A stretch of DNA of 35,335 bases from Bryobacteraceae bacterium. GTDB taxonomy: Bacteria; Acidobacteriota; Terriglobia; Bryobacterales; Bryobacteraceae. Position numbers and translations under genes: made by a program. Positions 1 to 8,125 of the stretch are shown piece by piece. Where the stretch lies: the NCBI GenBank assembly GCA_030041495.1, contig JASHNT010000100.1, positions 1 through 35,335 of the forward strand, written 5' to 3'. The first letter of the stretch is position 1, and each line of letters begins with the position of its first letter. The notes under the pieces are model-generated. The model did not search any database. It was not told where the DNA came from and was given only the letters and a program-made list of their open reading frames with translations.

Positions 1-1059
1 CTGCGCGAGTCCGGCGCTTCGCAGAAACGTGGATTTTCCCCCTCGGTTCGCGCCCGTGATCATCACGAGTAGCTTCCCATCGCCGGCCACGTCGTTGCCG
101 ACCGCCCTGCCCTCCAAATTCAGACTGAGGCAGACATCGTACAAGCCACAACTCGAAAACGCCGCGCTACCCATCGGCGACGGTTCGGGAAAACAAATGG
201 GTTCGCCCTTCTGCGCCAATCTGTCCCACAGATTCAAACAGGCGACATAGAAGCCCAGTTCCAGCCGGACGGCGCCAAAGAAATTCAGAATATGCTCGGT
301 CGATTGAGCGAGGGCAGCGGCAACGTGTCCGATCCCCATCCCGCGGAGTTCCGACAGCGCCCGAAAGCCGGCCTCATCACGGTCTGGGATTTTGTAAGCA
401 TACGCGGAGCGGCCTTTAGGGTTGAGATGCATCCAGTTCGGCAGATGATCGATCCATGTCTTCTTTGTTTCGATTGGCTTCCGCAGGATGTAGTTGACTC
501 CCTTATTTCCTTTGCCGAGTTCGGCAGTCATCAGGACACCTTTGCGAAATTCCAATTGCCAGATGTGTTCCTGCACTTCGCCCAGGTATTCATCCGTCAG
601 CTCGGCGGTCAGCATGCGAAAGAATCGCGTAAATCCTTCGGAATCGAATTTCCCCCCGTGCTCCTCCGCGATACGTCTCAGACGCTTCAGTAACCCCACG
701 AATAGCTGGAGCACTTCCAGAGACCGGTGCAGCAGCCCATCCGGGTATCGGGCAAACATCCCTCCCCAGACCTTGCGTTCGCGCTCGACCGCCTCCACGG
801 CAAGTCCGTAGATCTGCCGTGCAATTTCGGGCTGATCCAGGCAGTCGGACAGTATCCGTTGGCGATAGACGATCGCCTCCGGATCGCGCAGACTTACCAA
901 GACCGATTTCTTTGCTACGTCGAGCAAAAACCCATCGCCCCCAGACATTGCCTTGAAGAGCGTCTCCAACTCCAGATCCTGCATCAGGTTCGCCGCATGC
1001 GGGGGCTGATCCTCTTGAAGGCCAGCATCTCGATCTTTATACAGCAGGAATGCGTTCAC
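1..1059 (-). CDS. MutS-like ATPase, second of a tandem pair (cut by left edge)
   Basis: An open frame of 353 codons runs from a GTG at 1059 off the left edge without a stop. Its GTG overlaps the stop of the upstream MutS-like gene (GTGA), so the two are probably translationally coupled. The N-terminal part is helical and matches the core of MutS-related proteins outside the classical mismatch-repair group. Near the edge stands a MutS-type Walker A, ITGANRGGKSTFLRS. The Walker B and C-terminal half lie outside the window. It differs clearly in sequence from its neighbour, so the pair could form a heterodimer; that is inference. I see no MutS1 mismatch-recognition domain (no Phe-X-Glu motif near the start), so a role in ordinary mismatch repair is unlikely. 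It is the last visible gene of the minus-strand fluoride-riboswitch unit. Confidence 0.85.
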   Translation of the reverse strand, partial: MNAFLLYKDRDAGLQEDQPPHAANLMQDLELETLFKAMSGGDGFLLDVAKKSVLVSLRDPEAIVYRQRILSDCLDQPEIARQIYGLAVEAVERERKVWGGMFARYPDGLLHRSLEVLQLFVGLLKRLRRIAEEHGGKFDSEGFTRFFRMLTAELTDEYLGEVQEHIWQLEFRKGVLMTAELGKGNKGVNYILRKPIETKKTWIDHLPNWMHLNPKGRSAYAYKIPDRDEAGFRALSELRGMGIGHVAAALAQSTEHILNFFGAVRLELGFYVACLNLWDRLAQKGEPICFPEPSPMGSAAFSSCGLYDVCLSLNLEGRAVGNDVAGDGKLLVMITGANRGGKSTFLRSAGLAQ

Positions 1060-2591
1060 GATGCAATTCGCCGTTTTACTTGGTTGTAGGTGAGGCGGTA
1101 TTTCTCCGCGATCGCCACGGCATACGCAATGCCGTCGGCAGGTCTTCGAATTACTTTGAACGTACGAAGTGCCGGATCGCTGGGGTCGACCGTACTCACC
1201 ATGCTCACAGTGGTCTTACTCATGGAGGCCAGCTCGTCCAGGAACGTTACGGAGACGCACAGCATATGGCGCTGGATGATCCTCTGCATCACCTCTCTGC
1301 TGAGGAACAGGGCATCGCTCAGAGTCGTCGCCAGAAAGCTTTCGTTCATGATCAGGATGCTTCTTGGCGTGGCCGATTCGAGGATGCGGTGTATCCTGAC
1401 CAGTTCGTCCTCCAGCTTACTGCTCAGGTTCTGAAGATCTTCCTCGCGCTCAAAGTGCGTGAACAATTTGTCAAACAGAAACAGTCTCGCTTCACGGCCC
1501 GGCACCGGGCATCCGATGCTGGCCAAATAATGGAGCTGCCCGAAGGTACGGGCGAAGGTCGTCTTGCCGCCTTGGTTCGGTCCGGAAACAACAATGATGC
1601 GCTCCGGATCGCGCAAATAGAAATCGTTAGTCACAACGGCGGCATCCTCGCGGATGAGCCGGTTGGCGAGTGCAAGGTCGAAGGTATCTCGGGCGGAGAC
1701 ATCCTTGGATTGGTCGCCGACGGCAGGGTAGCAAAAAGGCAATCCTGCTTTTTTGAAGTGTTCGATGTGTTCGATGCAGGCAAGATAGAACTGCACCTCC
1801 CGGTCAAATGTTTCGATGACGTTGTCGAGATATCCGCGGTGACCAGCGCAATACTGCTCCAACGAGGAGAACAGCTCCGGATACAACAGCGCTACCATAT
1901 CGAGGATCACCGCCTCGATGTGATTCATCTCCGGCGAAGCAGAAAATGTGAAGCGATACTCCTTGGGTGCCTGCCGTTTAAACTTCTCGAACGTTTGCAA
2001 CACCTCCGCGCCGTAATCCGGTTCGGACTCATATCGGGAGACCTCGATACGACTTCCTTCTATATAGATAGAGTATTTGACCTCAGCCAGTCCTGCCTTG
2101 AGCTTCTGCGTCTCGCTGGTGAGAGAAGCGAACGCGGCCGAATCGCCGTACTGGGTAACGTATTCGCGTAGCGCAAGGAAGGCTCGCGCGTGGAGGTCGA
2201 TTGCTTTCAGATCATGAATCAGTTCCCGCACCGCTCCGCAATAGATTCCGACCGCGTCGAGGAACCAGCTTTGCTTTTGGCGATTGTAGTAAAGCTTCTC
2301 AGCTTGCGCGAGATGAGCTCGCATATTTCGCATTTGCTGCGCGAATGAGCGTACACAAGCAAGCAGAGCCTCGCTCTTGAGGTCCCTGAATGTGTCGTAG
2401 CGATAATCGACCGTTTCGAGCCGATCGAGCGGCGTGTGGAAGATCGGCTTTAGGTTGTACTCGTCTCGATTTGCCGTGATCGATGCGACCACCTGGTCGA
2501 GATTTAGGTCTTTGAAAAATTCAGGCGCTTCGCGCTTTTCGGTGCCGGCCAGAGGTTCGGATTCATCGAAAAGGACACTTAAGCGGGCCAC
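1056..2591 (-). CDS. MutS-like ATPase, first of a tandem pair
   Basis: A 511-residue MutS-related ATPase. The open frame extends upstream to 2717 inside enolase, but the likely start is the GTG at 2591, just after the enolase stop, giving the N-terminus VARLSVLFDES. A helical lever/core region is followed by Walker A VSGPNQGGKTT (about residue 340) and a Walker-B-like ILIMNES with the acidic residue kept. The C-terminal region is the usual ABC-type dimerisation end. At about 510 residues it is much shorter than MutS1 (about 850) and lacks the N-terminal mismatch-binding domain and a Smr nuclease domain. It follows enolase and overlaps the next MutS-like gene, so all are probably co-transcribed from the riboswitch near 6.4 kb. 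Its DNA or RNA substrate is unknown; MutS-family genes are among those reported downstream of fluoride riboswitches. Confidence 0.85.
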   Translation of the reverse strand: MARLSVLFDESEPLAGTEKREAPEFFKDLNLDQVVASITANRDEYNLKPIFHTPLDRLETVDYRYDTFRDLKSEALLACVRSFAQQMRNMRAHLAQAEKLYYNRQKQSWFLDAVGIYCGAVRELIHDLKAIDLHARAFLALREYVTQYGDSAAFASLTSETQKLKAGLAEVKYSIYIEGSRIEVSRYESEPDYGAEVLQTFEKFKRQAPKEYRFTFSASPEMNHIEAVILDMVALLYPELFSSLEQYCAGHRGYLDNVIETFDREVQFYLACIEHIEHFKKAGLPFCYPAVGDQSKDVSARDTFDLALANRLIREDAAVVTNDFYLRDPERIIVVSGPNQGGKTTFARTFGQLHYLASIGCPVPGREARLFLFDKLFTHFEREEDLQNLSSKLEDELVRIHRILESATPRSILIMNESFLATTLSDALFLSREVMQRIIQRHMLCVSVTFLDELASMSKTTVSMVSTVDPSDPALRTFKVIRRPADGIAYAVAIAEKYRLTYNQVKRRIAS

Positions 2592-2614
2592 GGGGTCGAA
2601 TTCTGCTCTCCTGC

Positions 2615-3892
2615 CTACCGCGCAAAGGCCTCCCGGCCGGCGAATCGTGAGCCTCCGTTCAGCCGTTCTTCGATGCGCAGGAATTGGTTGAATTTGGCGA
2701 CGCGTTCGCTTCGGCATCCAGAGCCAGTTTTAATGTGGCCAGCCCCGGTCGCTACGGTGAGGTCTGCGATGAAGGTATCCTCCGTTTCACCGGAGCGATG
2801 GGAGACAAAGCATCGGTAGCCGTTTCGTTCAGCGAGCCGCATCGTATCGAGTGTTTCCGTCACCGTTCCGATCTGGTTGAGCTTGATCAGAATCGAGTTG
2901 GCAATGCCCTGCGAAATACCTTGTTCCAAAAGCCGTGGGTTGGTGCAGAAGTTGTCGTCCCCGACGAGCTCGACCTTTGACCCGAGTGCGGCGGTGAGGT
3001 TCCGCCAGCCTGTCGAGTCATTCTCGCCCATCCCGTCTTCAAGCAGGATGATCGGGTATTGGCGCACCCAGGACTCCCACAGGCGTACCAGTTCATCGGA
3101 AGGAAGGAACTGCTTTGTCGATTTGAATAAGACGTATTTTCCGTCCTCCCACATCTCGCTGGCCGCAGGATCAATGCACAAAGAAACGTCTTCCGATGGC
3201 TTGTAGCCGGCCTTCGTGATCGCTTCCAGGATCACTTCCACAGCTTCTTCATTGGACTTGAGATTCGGAGCAAAACCGCCTTCGTCGCCCACGGAGGTGT
3301 TGTACCCACGGCTGTGCAACACGGCCTTGAGAGCGTGAAATGTTTCGATGCCCATGCGAATCGATTCGGCAAACGAAGGAGCATGATGGGGCGCAATCAT
3401 GAACTCCTGAAAGTCGACTGTGTTGTCGGCGTGCCGGCCGCCATTCAGCACATTCAAGCAGGGGACAGGAAGAGTCGCGGCGTTGGCGCCGCCCAGATAC
3501 CGGTACAGCGGCAGCGAATGCGCGTTCGCAGCGGCTCTCGTAACGGCCATTGAAACGGCGAGTATGGCGTTGGCCCCTAGCCTGCTCTTGTCGGCATCAT
3601 CCGCCGCGATCATAGCCGCGTCGATGGCGCGCTGATCGCAAGCGTCGCGTCCAACAACGATTGCTGCAATTTCATTGCGGACGTGGCCGACCGCTTTCTT
3701 TACGCCTTTGCCGTTGTAGCGGGCTTTATCGCCATCCCGCAACTCGACCGCTTCTTTTTCTCCAGTAGACGCTCCGGATGGCACGGCAGCAACACCGATC
3801 GCCCCACCGTCGAGCCTGACGTCGGCCTCGACCGTCGGGTTGCCGCGAGAATCCAGAATCTCGCGAGCCGTTACATGCGTGATCAAAGTCAT
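2615..3892 (-). CDS. eno: Enolase (phosphopyruvate hydratase)
   Basis: Glycolytic enolase, which interconverts 2-phosphoglycerate and phosphoenolpyruvate in the cytoplasm; 425 residues, the normal length. Conserved segments run in order: N-terminal [17 protein letters not shown], the mobile loop [27 protein letters not shown] with the catalytic Glu, the Mg-binding [13 protein letters not shown] and LVGDDNF, catalytic Lys in IKLNQIGT, and [15 protein letters not shown]. Near the end the usual GAPSRSERVAK reads [11 protein letters not shown], a small deviation. The start at 3892 has an AAAGGA site upstream and lies 13 bases after the phosphoesterase stop, so the gene is inside the fluoride-riboswitch operon. 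Enolase is strongly inhibited by fluoride plus phosphate. Placement here suggests an induced extra copy, possibly less sensitive; resistance cannot be read from the sequence. Confidence 0.97.
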   Translation of the reverse strand: MTLITHVTAREILDSRGNPTVEADVRLDGGAIGVAAVPSGASTGEKEAVELRDGDKARYNGKGVKKAVGHVRNEIAAIVVGRDACDQRAIDAAMIAADDADKSRLGANAILAVSMAVTRAAANAHSLPLYRYLGGANAATLPVPCLNVLNGGRHADNTVDFQEFMIAPHHAPSFAESIRMGIETFHALKAVLHSRGYNTSVGDEGGFAPNLKSNEEAVEVILEAITKAGYKPSEDVSLCIDPAASEMWEDGKYVLFKSTKQFLPSDELVRLWESWVRQYPIILLEDGMGENDSTGWRNLTAALGSKVELVGDDNFCTNPRLLEQGISQGIANSILIKLNQIGTVTETLDTMRLAERNGYRCFVSHRSGETEDTFIADLTVATGAGHIKTGSGCRSERVAKFNQFLRIEERLNGGSRFAGREAFAR

Positions 3893-3905
3893 CTATGGTT
3901 TCCTT

Positions 3906-4619
3906 TTAGACAGTTGTCAAACGTCCACCCGAACGCAACACAGCTTTTAAGTCTTCTCGAACGCTCTCCGGGATTGGCATCCGGTCGATTTTCGCTAGAG
4001 TACGATCCACATCGTAACTGGCCGAATGAAGCGTGACCCCTTGATCCCAGATGGCCCAACATATCTTAGCCTCGCCCGTCTTCGACTGGCCTAGACTCCC
4101 CGGGTTGGCGACCACCGACGTGCCGACCCCCCGAATAAACGGCGTGTGAGTGTGGCCCACCAGTAGGAAATCAGTGCCAAGGCCGTCTATCTCCTGCTCC
4201 CACTCCGTTGAATTGGCGGGCATGTATTTGTATAGCGGATCTGAGGGAGCGGCATGGCAGAGGACGAATTGCGTTCCGTCGATCACGCGCTCGACGGTAA
4301 GCGGCAGGCTCGCCAGATACTGAATCTGGTCAGAGGACAAGGCCGCACGCGTGAATTTCATTGTCTCCTTCGCCATTTCTCGATACGGCGCGGAGCAGCA
4401 CGGATTCCGGTCGAGGCCCACCGCATGGTCGTGGTTCCCTCCCACCACCACCGTGGCGTGCGAACGCACGAAATCGATGACGGCGCCGGGCTCGGGCCCA
4501 TAGTTCACTAGATCGCCCAGTACCCACAATTCGTCATACGGTTCCTTCGCGGTTTGCTCCAGGAACGCAGCGATCGATTCCATGTTCCCGTGAATGTCTG
4601 AGATGATGGCGATTCTCAT
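3906..4619 (-). CDS. Calcineurin-like metallophosphoesterase
   Basis: A 237-residue metallophosphoesterase (MPP superfamily, YfcE-like subgroup). The two-metal site motifs appear in order: ISDIHGN (Asp8, His10), LGDLVNYGP, GGNHDH, LCHAAP and GHTHTPF. No signal peptide or membrane segment is visible, so it is likely cytoplasmic. The usual substrates of this subgroup are phosphodiesters or phosphomonoesters; the actual substrate is not evident. The start ATG overlaps the stop of the dynamin-like gene (ATGA), and enolase follows after 13 bases, so the operon order is GTPase, phosphoesterase, enolase, MutS-like pair. Binuclear metal phosphatases are commonly fluoride-sensitive, so this may be a compensating copy or a hydrolase for fluoride-damaged metabolites; both ideas are inference. 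Confidence 0.9.
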   Translation of the reverse strand: MRIAIISDIHGNMESIAAFLEQTAKEPYDELWVLGDLVNYGPEPGAVIDFVRSHATVVVGGNHDHAVGLDRNPCCSAPYREMAKETMKFTRAALSSDQIQYLASLPLTVERVIDGTQFVLCHAAPSDPLYKYMPANSTEWEQEIDGLGTDFLLVGHTHTPFIRGVGTSVVANPGSLGQSKTGEAKICWAIWDQGVTLHSASYDVDRTLAKIDRMPIPESVREDLKAVLRSGGRLTTV

Positions 4620-6304
4620 AAAGGGTAGCCTTCGACTCGACTCGCTTCGCGGCTTGCGCCCGCCAGAAGCTGCAGACGCCTCAGATCCGCTCTGATTTGC
4701 GGCGCGCTCTCGCAGCTGGCGGAGACTAATCCCTGGACTGTAGCCAGCAACTCGTCCATTCTCTGGTCAGCTTCGCGCCGGAGCTCAAAAATCGCAGAAT
4801 TGACGATCCCCTCCCATTGCGAGGTGAGACGCGAGAGGTTCTTGAAGGTCTCGTCCTCGATTTTCCATCTGAAACGGTTCAGCACTGGTCCGCGCAGAAT
4901 AGACATCGGCAGGACGGGCGAAAGGAGTTCCCAGTTGTGGTCGAAAGCCTTACCGATGCTCACGTCCGGCATCTTGTGCGGCTGCGGTAAGATATCCGGC
5001 TCCGTAGTTTTCAGCGGGACTCCGTACAAAGCGAACGTCCGGTCGGAGAGGCGGTTGCGAAAATTCTGAAGAACGCGCTGATACTGGCGCTGCACGTCTA
5101 CCAGCGGCTGAATGATTTCGCTTCGTTTGGATGCAGAAAGCGCCTGAAGTTCGCTGGAGATCGCGTCTTGCAGCCAATCGCTGAAAGCATCGATCAGTTT
5201 GTCCAGCCCGCGCGGGAAGTGATCCGCTTGTTCTTCGAACATCGCCAGCAGTCTCTGCCGGATCGCGCTGTCGTAAGGCGCCAGGGCACGCTCGATGGAG
5301 GAACGCGTGCCGGCAGCTGAGTGCTGCGCAATCAGTCGCACTTCCAGATGCGTGTCGGCGAGAGCCTCCTTCTCAGCCAGGAACTGCTGTTGGAGCCGTA
5401 CCCGCTCTGCATCGAGCATCTCGGCAGATTTGAGTGTCAGGCGAATGTATTGCTCACAGTCGGTGAGCAGGGTGTTGAGTTTGCGATCGGCAATAGCGCG
5501 CCGCTGCGCTGCGGCATCGCCAGCGACCTTCTCCAGGAGACCCTCCTCGAAGTCGTGTTTCAGTTTTTCAGATCCGCTCCTCGTCGAATACGGATAGATC
5601 GGTATGCTCTGGTTGAACCGCGCCGCAAGTTGACTGCACACGTAGCGGATCACTTCCTCCAGCTGCGCCGCATCCAGGAGGTCAGCCTTCGTGAGTAGCA
5701 CGGCCACGCGTGGCGTATAGCGAAAGAGCATCTCAATTAGGGAAATGTCGCGTTCCGAAAGCGGGGGATCGACTCCAATGGCAATCACGGCAATGTCAAC
5801 CTTTGGCGCCCATCCGAGGGAGGCTTCCGTATTGTGCGCGAACACGCTCTCCAGCCCAGGCGTGTCGATGAACCGGAGATTGGGCCAGCGCGCCAGTTGC
5901 GGAACGCGCACAATAACTGTGTCGGCATGCTTGCGATTCAACGGGTTTTCGGCCTCCGTCACATACAACCGAAGGTTGGAAATCGGAATCGGAGCTTCGC
6001 CGCCCCCGGTAAACCGGACAATGGCTGCGTCCCTTTCACCGAAGCCTATTTCAGTGATGACGGCCGTAACGGGGATGACGCCCACGGGAAGCACTTCCCG
6101 GCCGAGCAGATGATTCAAAAAACTGCTTTTGCCTGCCTTGAACCGGCCCAGCACCGCGATGCTTAAGTCCCCGCGCTCATCTCCCCCGGCCCTACAGATT
6201 TCCAGGAGGGGACGGATTGAAGCAAGCTGATAACGCTCGGCCAACTCGGCCACCAGCGCGATCGAGTCAGACTTCTCGATCAAGCGGCGCTCCCCCGGTC
6301 CCAC
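4616..6304 (-). CDS. Dynamin-like GTPase 1
   Basis: A bacterial dynamin-family large GTPase of about 560 residues. Motifs: G1 LGRFKAGKSSFLNH, a G2 threonine in IPVTAVITE, G3 FIDTPGLES and G4 LLTKADLL. A long helical stalk-like region follows, with a mildly hydrophobic stretch about two-thirds along (LLSPVLPMSILRGP) that could act as a membrane paddle. The frame stays open to a TTG at 6370, but that has no ribosome-binding site. The GTG at 6304 lies 10 bases after AGGAG and the TTG at 6283 follows GGGGGAG, so one of these is the likelier start. It is the first gene after the minus-strand fluoride riboswitch at 6416-6460 and overlaps the phosphoesterase. It is related to, but distinct from, the GTPases at 8476 and 25324. 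A role in membrane fission, fusion or repair is inferred from the family. Confidence 0.9.
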   Translation of the reverse strand: MGPGERRLIEKSDSIALVAELAERYQLASIRPLLEICRAGGDERGDLSIAVLGRFKAGKSSFLNHLLGREVLPVGVIPVTAVITEIGFGERDAAIVRFTGGGEAPIPISNLRLYVTEAENPLNRKHADTVIVRVPQLARWPNLRFIDTPGLESVFAHNTEASLGWAPKVDIAVIAIGVDPPLSERDISLIEMLFRYTPRVAVLLTKADLLDAAQLEEVIRYVCSQLAARFNQSIPIYPYSTRSGSEKLKHDFEEGLLEKVAGDAAAQRRAIADRKLNTLLTDCEQYIRLTLKSAEMLDAERVRLQQQFLAEKEALADTHLEVRLIAQHSAAGTRSSIERALAPYDSAIRQRLLAMFEEQADHFPRGLDKLIDAFSDWLQDAISSELQALSASKRSEIIQPLVDVQRQYQRVLQNFRNRLSDRTFALYGVPLKTTEPDILPQPHKMPDVSIGKAFDHNWELLSPVLPMSILRGPVLNRFRWKIEDETFKNLSRLTSQWEGIVNSAIFELRREADQRMDELLATVQGLVSASCESAPQIRADLRRLQLLAGASREASRVEGYPL

Positions 6305-6373
6305 ACAGTAGTGGCTCCTAAAACCAGAAGGTAATGTTTGGGGAAGTTTGTTCTCACTCCGAGTTCCCAATTC

Positions 6374-6422
6374 GCTGTTGGGAGCTCTATCCCGCTCCCA
6401 CAGTTGTGCCCAACTGCAGGAG
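6374..6422 (-). promoter_or_regulatory. Expression-platform hairpins downstream of riboswitch 1
   Basis: In the minus-strand RNA the 3' strand of the aptamer (CTCC) can extend a perfect 6-bp hairpin CAGTTG-GGCA-CAACTG to pair with GGAG. A second stem, GGGAGC with GCTCCC extended by CTGT/ACAG, overlaps that GGAG and so competes with it. This arrangement would let fluoride binding choose between structures. No U-tract follows, so simple intrinsic termination is not obvious. Confidence 0.5.
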
Positions 6423-6460
6423 TCATTGGCCGCGTCGCGACGTTAAGCGGACTCCACCGC
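6416..6460 (-). promoter_or_regulatory. Fluoride riboswitch 1 (crcB motif), controls GTPase-MPE-eno-mutS unit
   Basis: Read on the minus strand: GCGGTGGAGTCCGC, then TTAACG, a short P3 stem, and GGCCAATGACTCCTGC. This matches the fluoride aptamer pattern: a P1 stem (GCGG with CCGC), the GGAGT strand that forms the pseudoknot with ACTCC, the conserved UUAAC junction, and the 3' signature (A/U)GACUCCU. The first gene of the minus-strand operon begins roughly 110 bases downstream. Fluoride binding normally turns the downstream genes on. Confidence 0.9.
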
Positions 6461-6490
6461 TGCCGGTCTACCCGCCAACATAATAGCACC

Positions 6491-6519
6491 TTGACTCGGA
6501 CGAAAGATGCCTGCAGAAT
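6491..6519 (+). promoter_or_regulatory. Sigma-70-type promoter for riboswitch 2
   Basis: TTGACT at 6491-6496 and CAGAAT at 6514-6519 are separated by 17 bases. The predicted transcription start falls about where the plus-strand fluoride aptamer begins (6527), as expected for a riboswitch at the extreme 5' end of a transcript. On the opposite strand, TATTAT at 6485-6480 is a possible -10 for the divergent unit, without a convincing -35. Confidence 0.6.
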
Positions 6520-6526
6520 ATCCTGA

Positions 6527-6573
6527 GGCGTTGGGTTCGCCTTTAACCGCCCCCTGGGGCAGATGACTCCTAC
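6527..6573 (+). promoter_or_regulatory. Fluoride riboswitch 2 (crcB motif), controls small membrane protein gene
   Basis: GGCGTTGGGTTCGCC forms P1 (GGCG/CGCC) and carries the 5' pseudoknot strand. It is followed by TTTAACCGCC, a CCCC/GGGG P3 stem, and CAGATGACTCCTAC, the 3' signature. The pseudoknot strand is GGGTT here instead of GGAGT, leaving wobble pairs to ACTC. It lies back to back with riboswitch 1, the two aptamers 66 bases apart, and directly precedes the gene at 6638. The downstream hairpin AGGAATG/CATTCCT is a possible expression platform. Confidence 0.88.
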
Positions 6574-6637
6574 GAGGAATGGCTCTCGCACGTGTCTTCG
6601 GCCTGCGGCTCGGCATTCCTTCTGATAGCGATTTCGA

Positions 6638-7030
6638 TTGAATGAGCGGCCGGCCAGCATGATCCCCTGGTTCGGAGTCGCGAAGGAGGCTCCGGTGGCC
6701 AACTGGTTCCTCATTTCTAGCAGCGGCCACTACGTGTGCCGGGAGTGCAACCGGTTCGTTTCGCGCAGTAAACATGTGCTTGCTGCCACTGAAGGCCGAT
6801 GCGACTGCGGAGATGAGCTGATCGCTCTTCGGCCAGCAGCTTTGACGTTTGGCGTCGGAGCCGCATGGGCGTGCATTGTCATATTCGGGAGTGTCCTTGC
6901 CGCTCGGGTCGCGCCTGAGCTGAAAGAGATGTTCTTGAACGCGGGACTTGCGATTACTGCGGCTCTTGCCTGTATCGGGCCCTTGAGGCGAGTCGCTATC
7001 GTAATCGACCCGAGCCCGCAGCGTCGGTAA
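6638..7030 (+). CDS. Small zinc-ribbon-like membrane protein
   Basis: A 130-residue protein not assigned to a named family. Near the N-terminus it has CRECNRF and then CDCGDEL, a CxxC...CxCG arrangement typical of a short zinc ribbon. Two hydrophobic stretches follow (FGVGAAWACIVIFGSVLAA and AGLAITAALACIGPL), so two membrane helices are likely with the zinc ribbon in the cytoplasm. The start could be the ATG at 6638 or at 6659; neither has a strong ribosome-binding site. Evidence that it is real: it is the only plus-strand gene between fluoride riboswitch 2 and riboswitch 3, and the cysteine pattern is orderly. It forms a single-gene fluoride-controlled unit. Function unknown; a membrane sensor or a partner of the transport proteins are both possible. 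Confidence 0.6.
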   Translation: MNERPASMIPWFGVAKEAPVANWFLISSSGHYVCRECNRFVSRSKHVLAATEGRCDCGDELIALRPAALTFGVGAAWACIVIFGSVLAARVAPELKEMFLNAGLAITAALACIGPLRRVAIVIDPSPQRR

Positions 7031-7174
7031 CCCGCCAAACCTTCGCGGAGGCGGCAGGGGCGTTCTTCGCGCTAGTAGTAGGTAGCTTGCTGCCGCTGCG
7101 CTAAAACGAAATGCAGCATGAGATCCGGTTGCTGGAGGATCTCGCGGACGCCTCTTTATGGTATGCTTCGGGCA

Positions 7175-7219
7175 GCGGTGGAGTTCGCTTAACCGCCGGA
7201 AACGGCCAATAACTCCTAC
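7175..7219 (+). promoter_or_regulatory. Fluoride riboswitch 3 (crcB motif), controls DUF190-GTPase-MFS unit
   Basis: GCGGTGGAGTTCGC, TTAACCGCC, a GGAAAC loop, then GGCCAATAACTCCTAC. All aptamer elements are present: P1 GCGG/TCGC, pseudoknot GGAGT/ACTCC, the TTAACCGCC junction and P3 CCG/CGG. TATGCT at 7162-7167 is a candidate -10 box. A leader of about 170 bases separates the aptamer from the first start codon at 7388. Confidence 0.92.
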
Positions 7220-7237
7220 GGTGGTTACTGTAGGAGT
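7212..7237 (+). promoter_or_regulatory. Expression-platform hairpin of riboswitch 3
   Basis: ACTCCTAC (7212-7219), the 3' pseudoknot strand of the aptamer, is perfectly complementary to GTAGGAGT (7230-7237) across a 10-base loop. Forming this 8-bp hairpin destroys the aptamer, so it is the natural ligand-free alternative. It is followed by GTGTGGGC and not by a U-tract. Confidence 0.7.
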
Positions 7238-7387
7238 GTGGGCAGCCCCCCCAGCAGTAATTCCCGCAAAACAACTTGGATGAGAGTTTCTGATCTATGG
7301 GTCAGACCGCTTTTGCCACGAACGCATCGGCGCTGCATCGGCTTCGAGAGAAGCGTTGCAGGCAACTGGACAGCCAAGGAGTCTCAC

Positions 7388-8125
7388 ATGCTTTCTAAAG
7401 GTCCTGCAAAGAGGGTCACAATTTTCGTGAACGAGGACACCCGTCATGGAACAGAGCCGCTCTGGCGAGCAGTCTTCGACCTGCTAGTACACAAGCGCGC
7501 CGCAGGGGCGAGTGTGACTCGGCCAGCGATGGGCTTTGGGAGCCACCATAAGGTGCATTCCCCCGATATGGAAGCGACCATGGAGCATCTTCCCGTTCGT
7601 ATTGAATTCATTGATGCGCCGGAGAAGGTGGAGGAACTGCTCCCCACGTTGTACGACCTTGTCACCGACGGAATGATCGACGTTCAGGACACCACGATCG
7701 TCAAGGTTGCCCAGAAGGAGAAGAAGCCTCAGGCGAAGGTGCCCCATAGCAGGACGGCTGGCGCGGCTCGTCTGCTACGGATCTTTCTCGGAGAGGCGGA
7801 TAAGTGGCACGGAGAGCCGCTCTACGATGCCATCGTGAAGAAGCTTCGGATGGAAGACATTGCCGGCGCCACCGTGTACAAAGCAATCCTCGGGTACGGC
7901 GCAAAGGGACATACCCACAAGGGACAGAGTTTCCTTCATCTCGCGCATGACAGTCCGGTCATGATATCGGTTGTTGATTCCGCTGTAAAAATCAAACAAG
8001 CTGTAGAAATTGCTGAAGGCATGTTGCAAGATGGATTGGTGGTCATTTCGGACGTGGACATCATTCGCCTGGCGCATCCTTCGCCCATGATGGAGGTTGC
8101 AGATGCCGGAAACGCAGCGCGGTAA
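7388..8125 (+). CDS. Tandem DUF190 protein (PII-like)
   Basis: A 245-residue protein made of two DUF190 domains, small PII-like folds that often neighbour CrcB. Domain 1 covers roughly residues 1-110 and begins MLSKGPAKRVTIFVNEDT. Domain 2 covers about 125-235 and contains GATVYKAILGYGAKGHTHK, the family's glycine-rich loop. Domain 1 has lost much of that loop. The frame is open 50 codons further upstream, but the ATG at 7388 follows AAGGAG at 7377 and matches the start of the paralogue at 22787 (MLPKGPAKKVT), so I chose it. First gene of riboswitch unit 3; the next DUF190 gene overlaps its end. A ligand-sensing or regulatory role is inferred from the PII-like fold. Confidence 0.88.
   Translation: MLSKGPAKRVTIFVNEDTRHGTEPLWRAVFDLLVHKRAAGASVTRPAMGFGSHHKVHSPDMEATMEHLPVRIEFIDAPEKVEELLPTLYDLVTDGMIDVQDTTIVKVAQKEKKPQAKVPHSRTAGAARLLRIFLGEADKWHGEPLYDAIVKKLRMEDIAGATVYKAILGYGAKGHTHKGQSFLHLAHDSPVMISVVDSAVKIKQAVEIAEGMLQDGLVVISDVDIIRLAHPSPMMEVADAGNAAR

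Noticed and set aside
292-1089. Several plus-strand open frames near the left edge
   Set aside because: They lie opposite the MutS-like frame that runs off the edge and carries a Walker A motif.
1050-2171. 373-codon plus-strand open frame
   Set aside because: It is antisense to the clear MutS-like gene and has no recognisable protein character.
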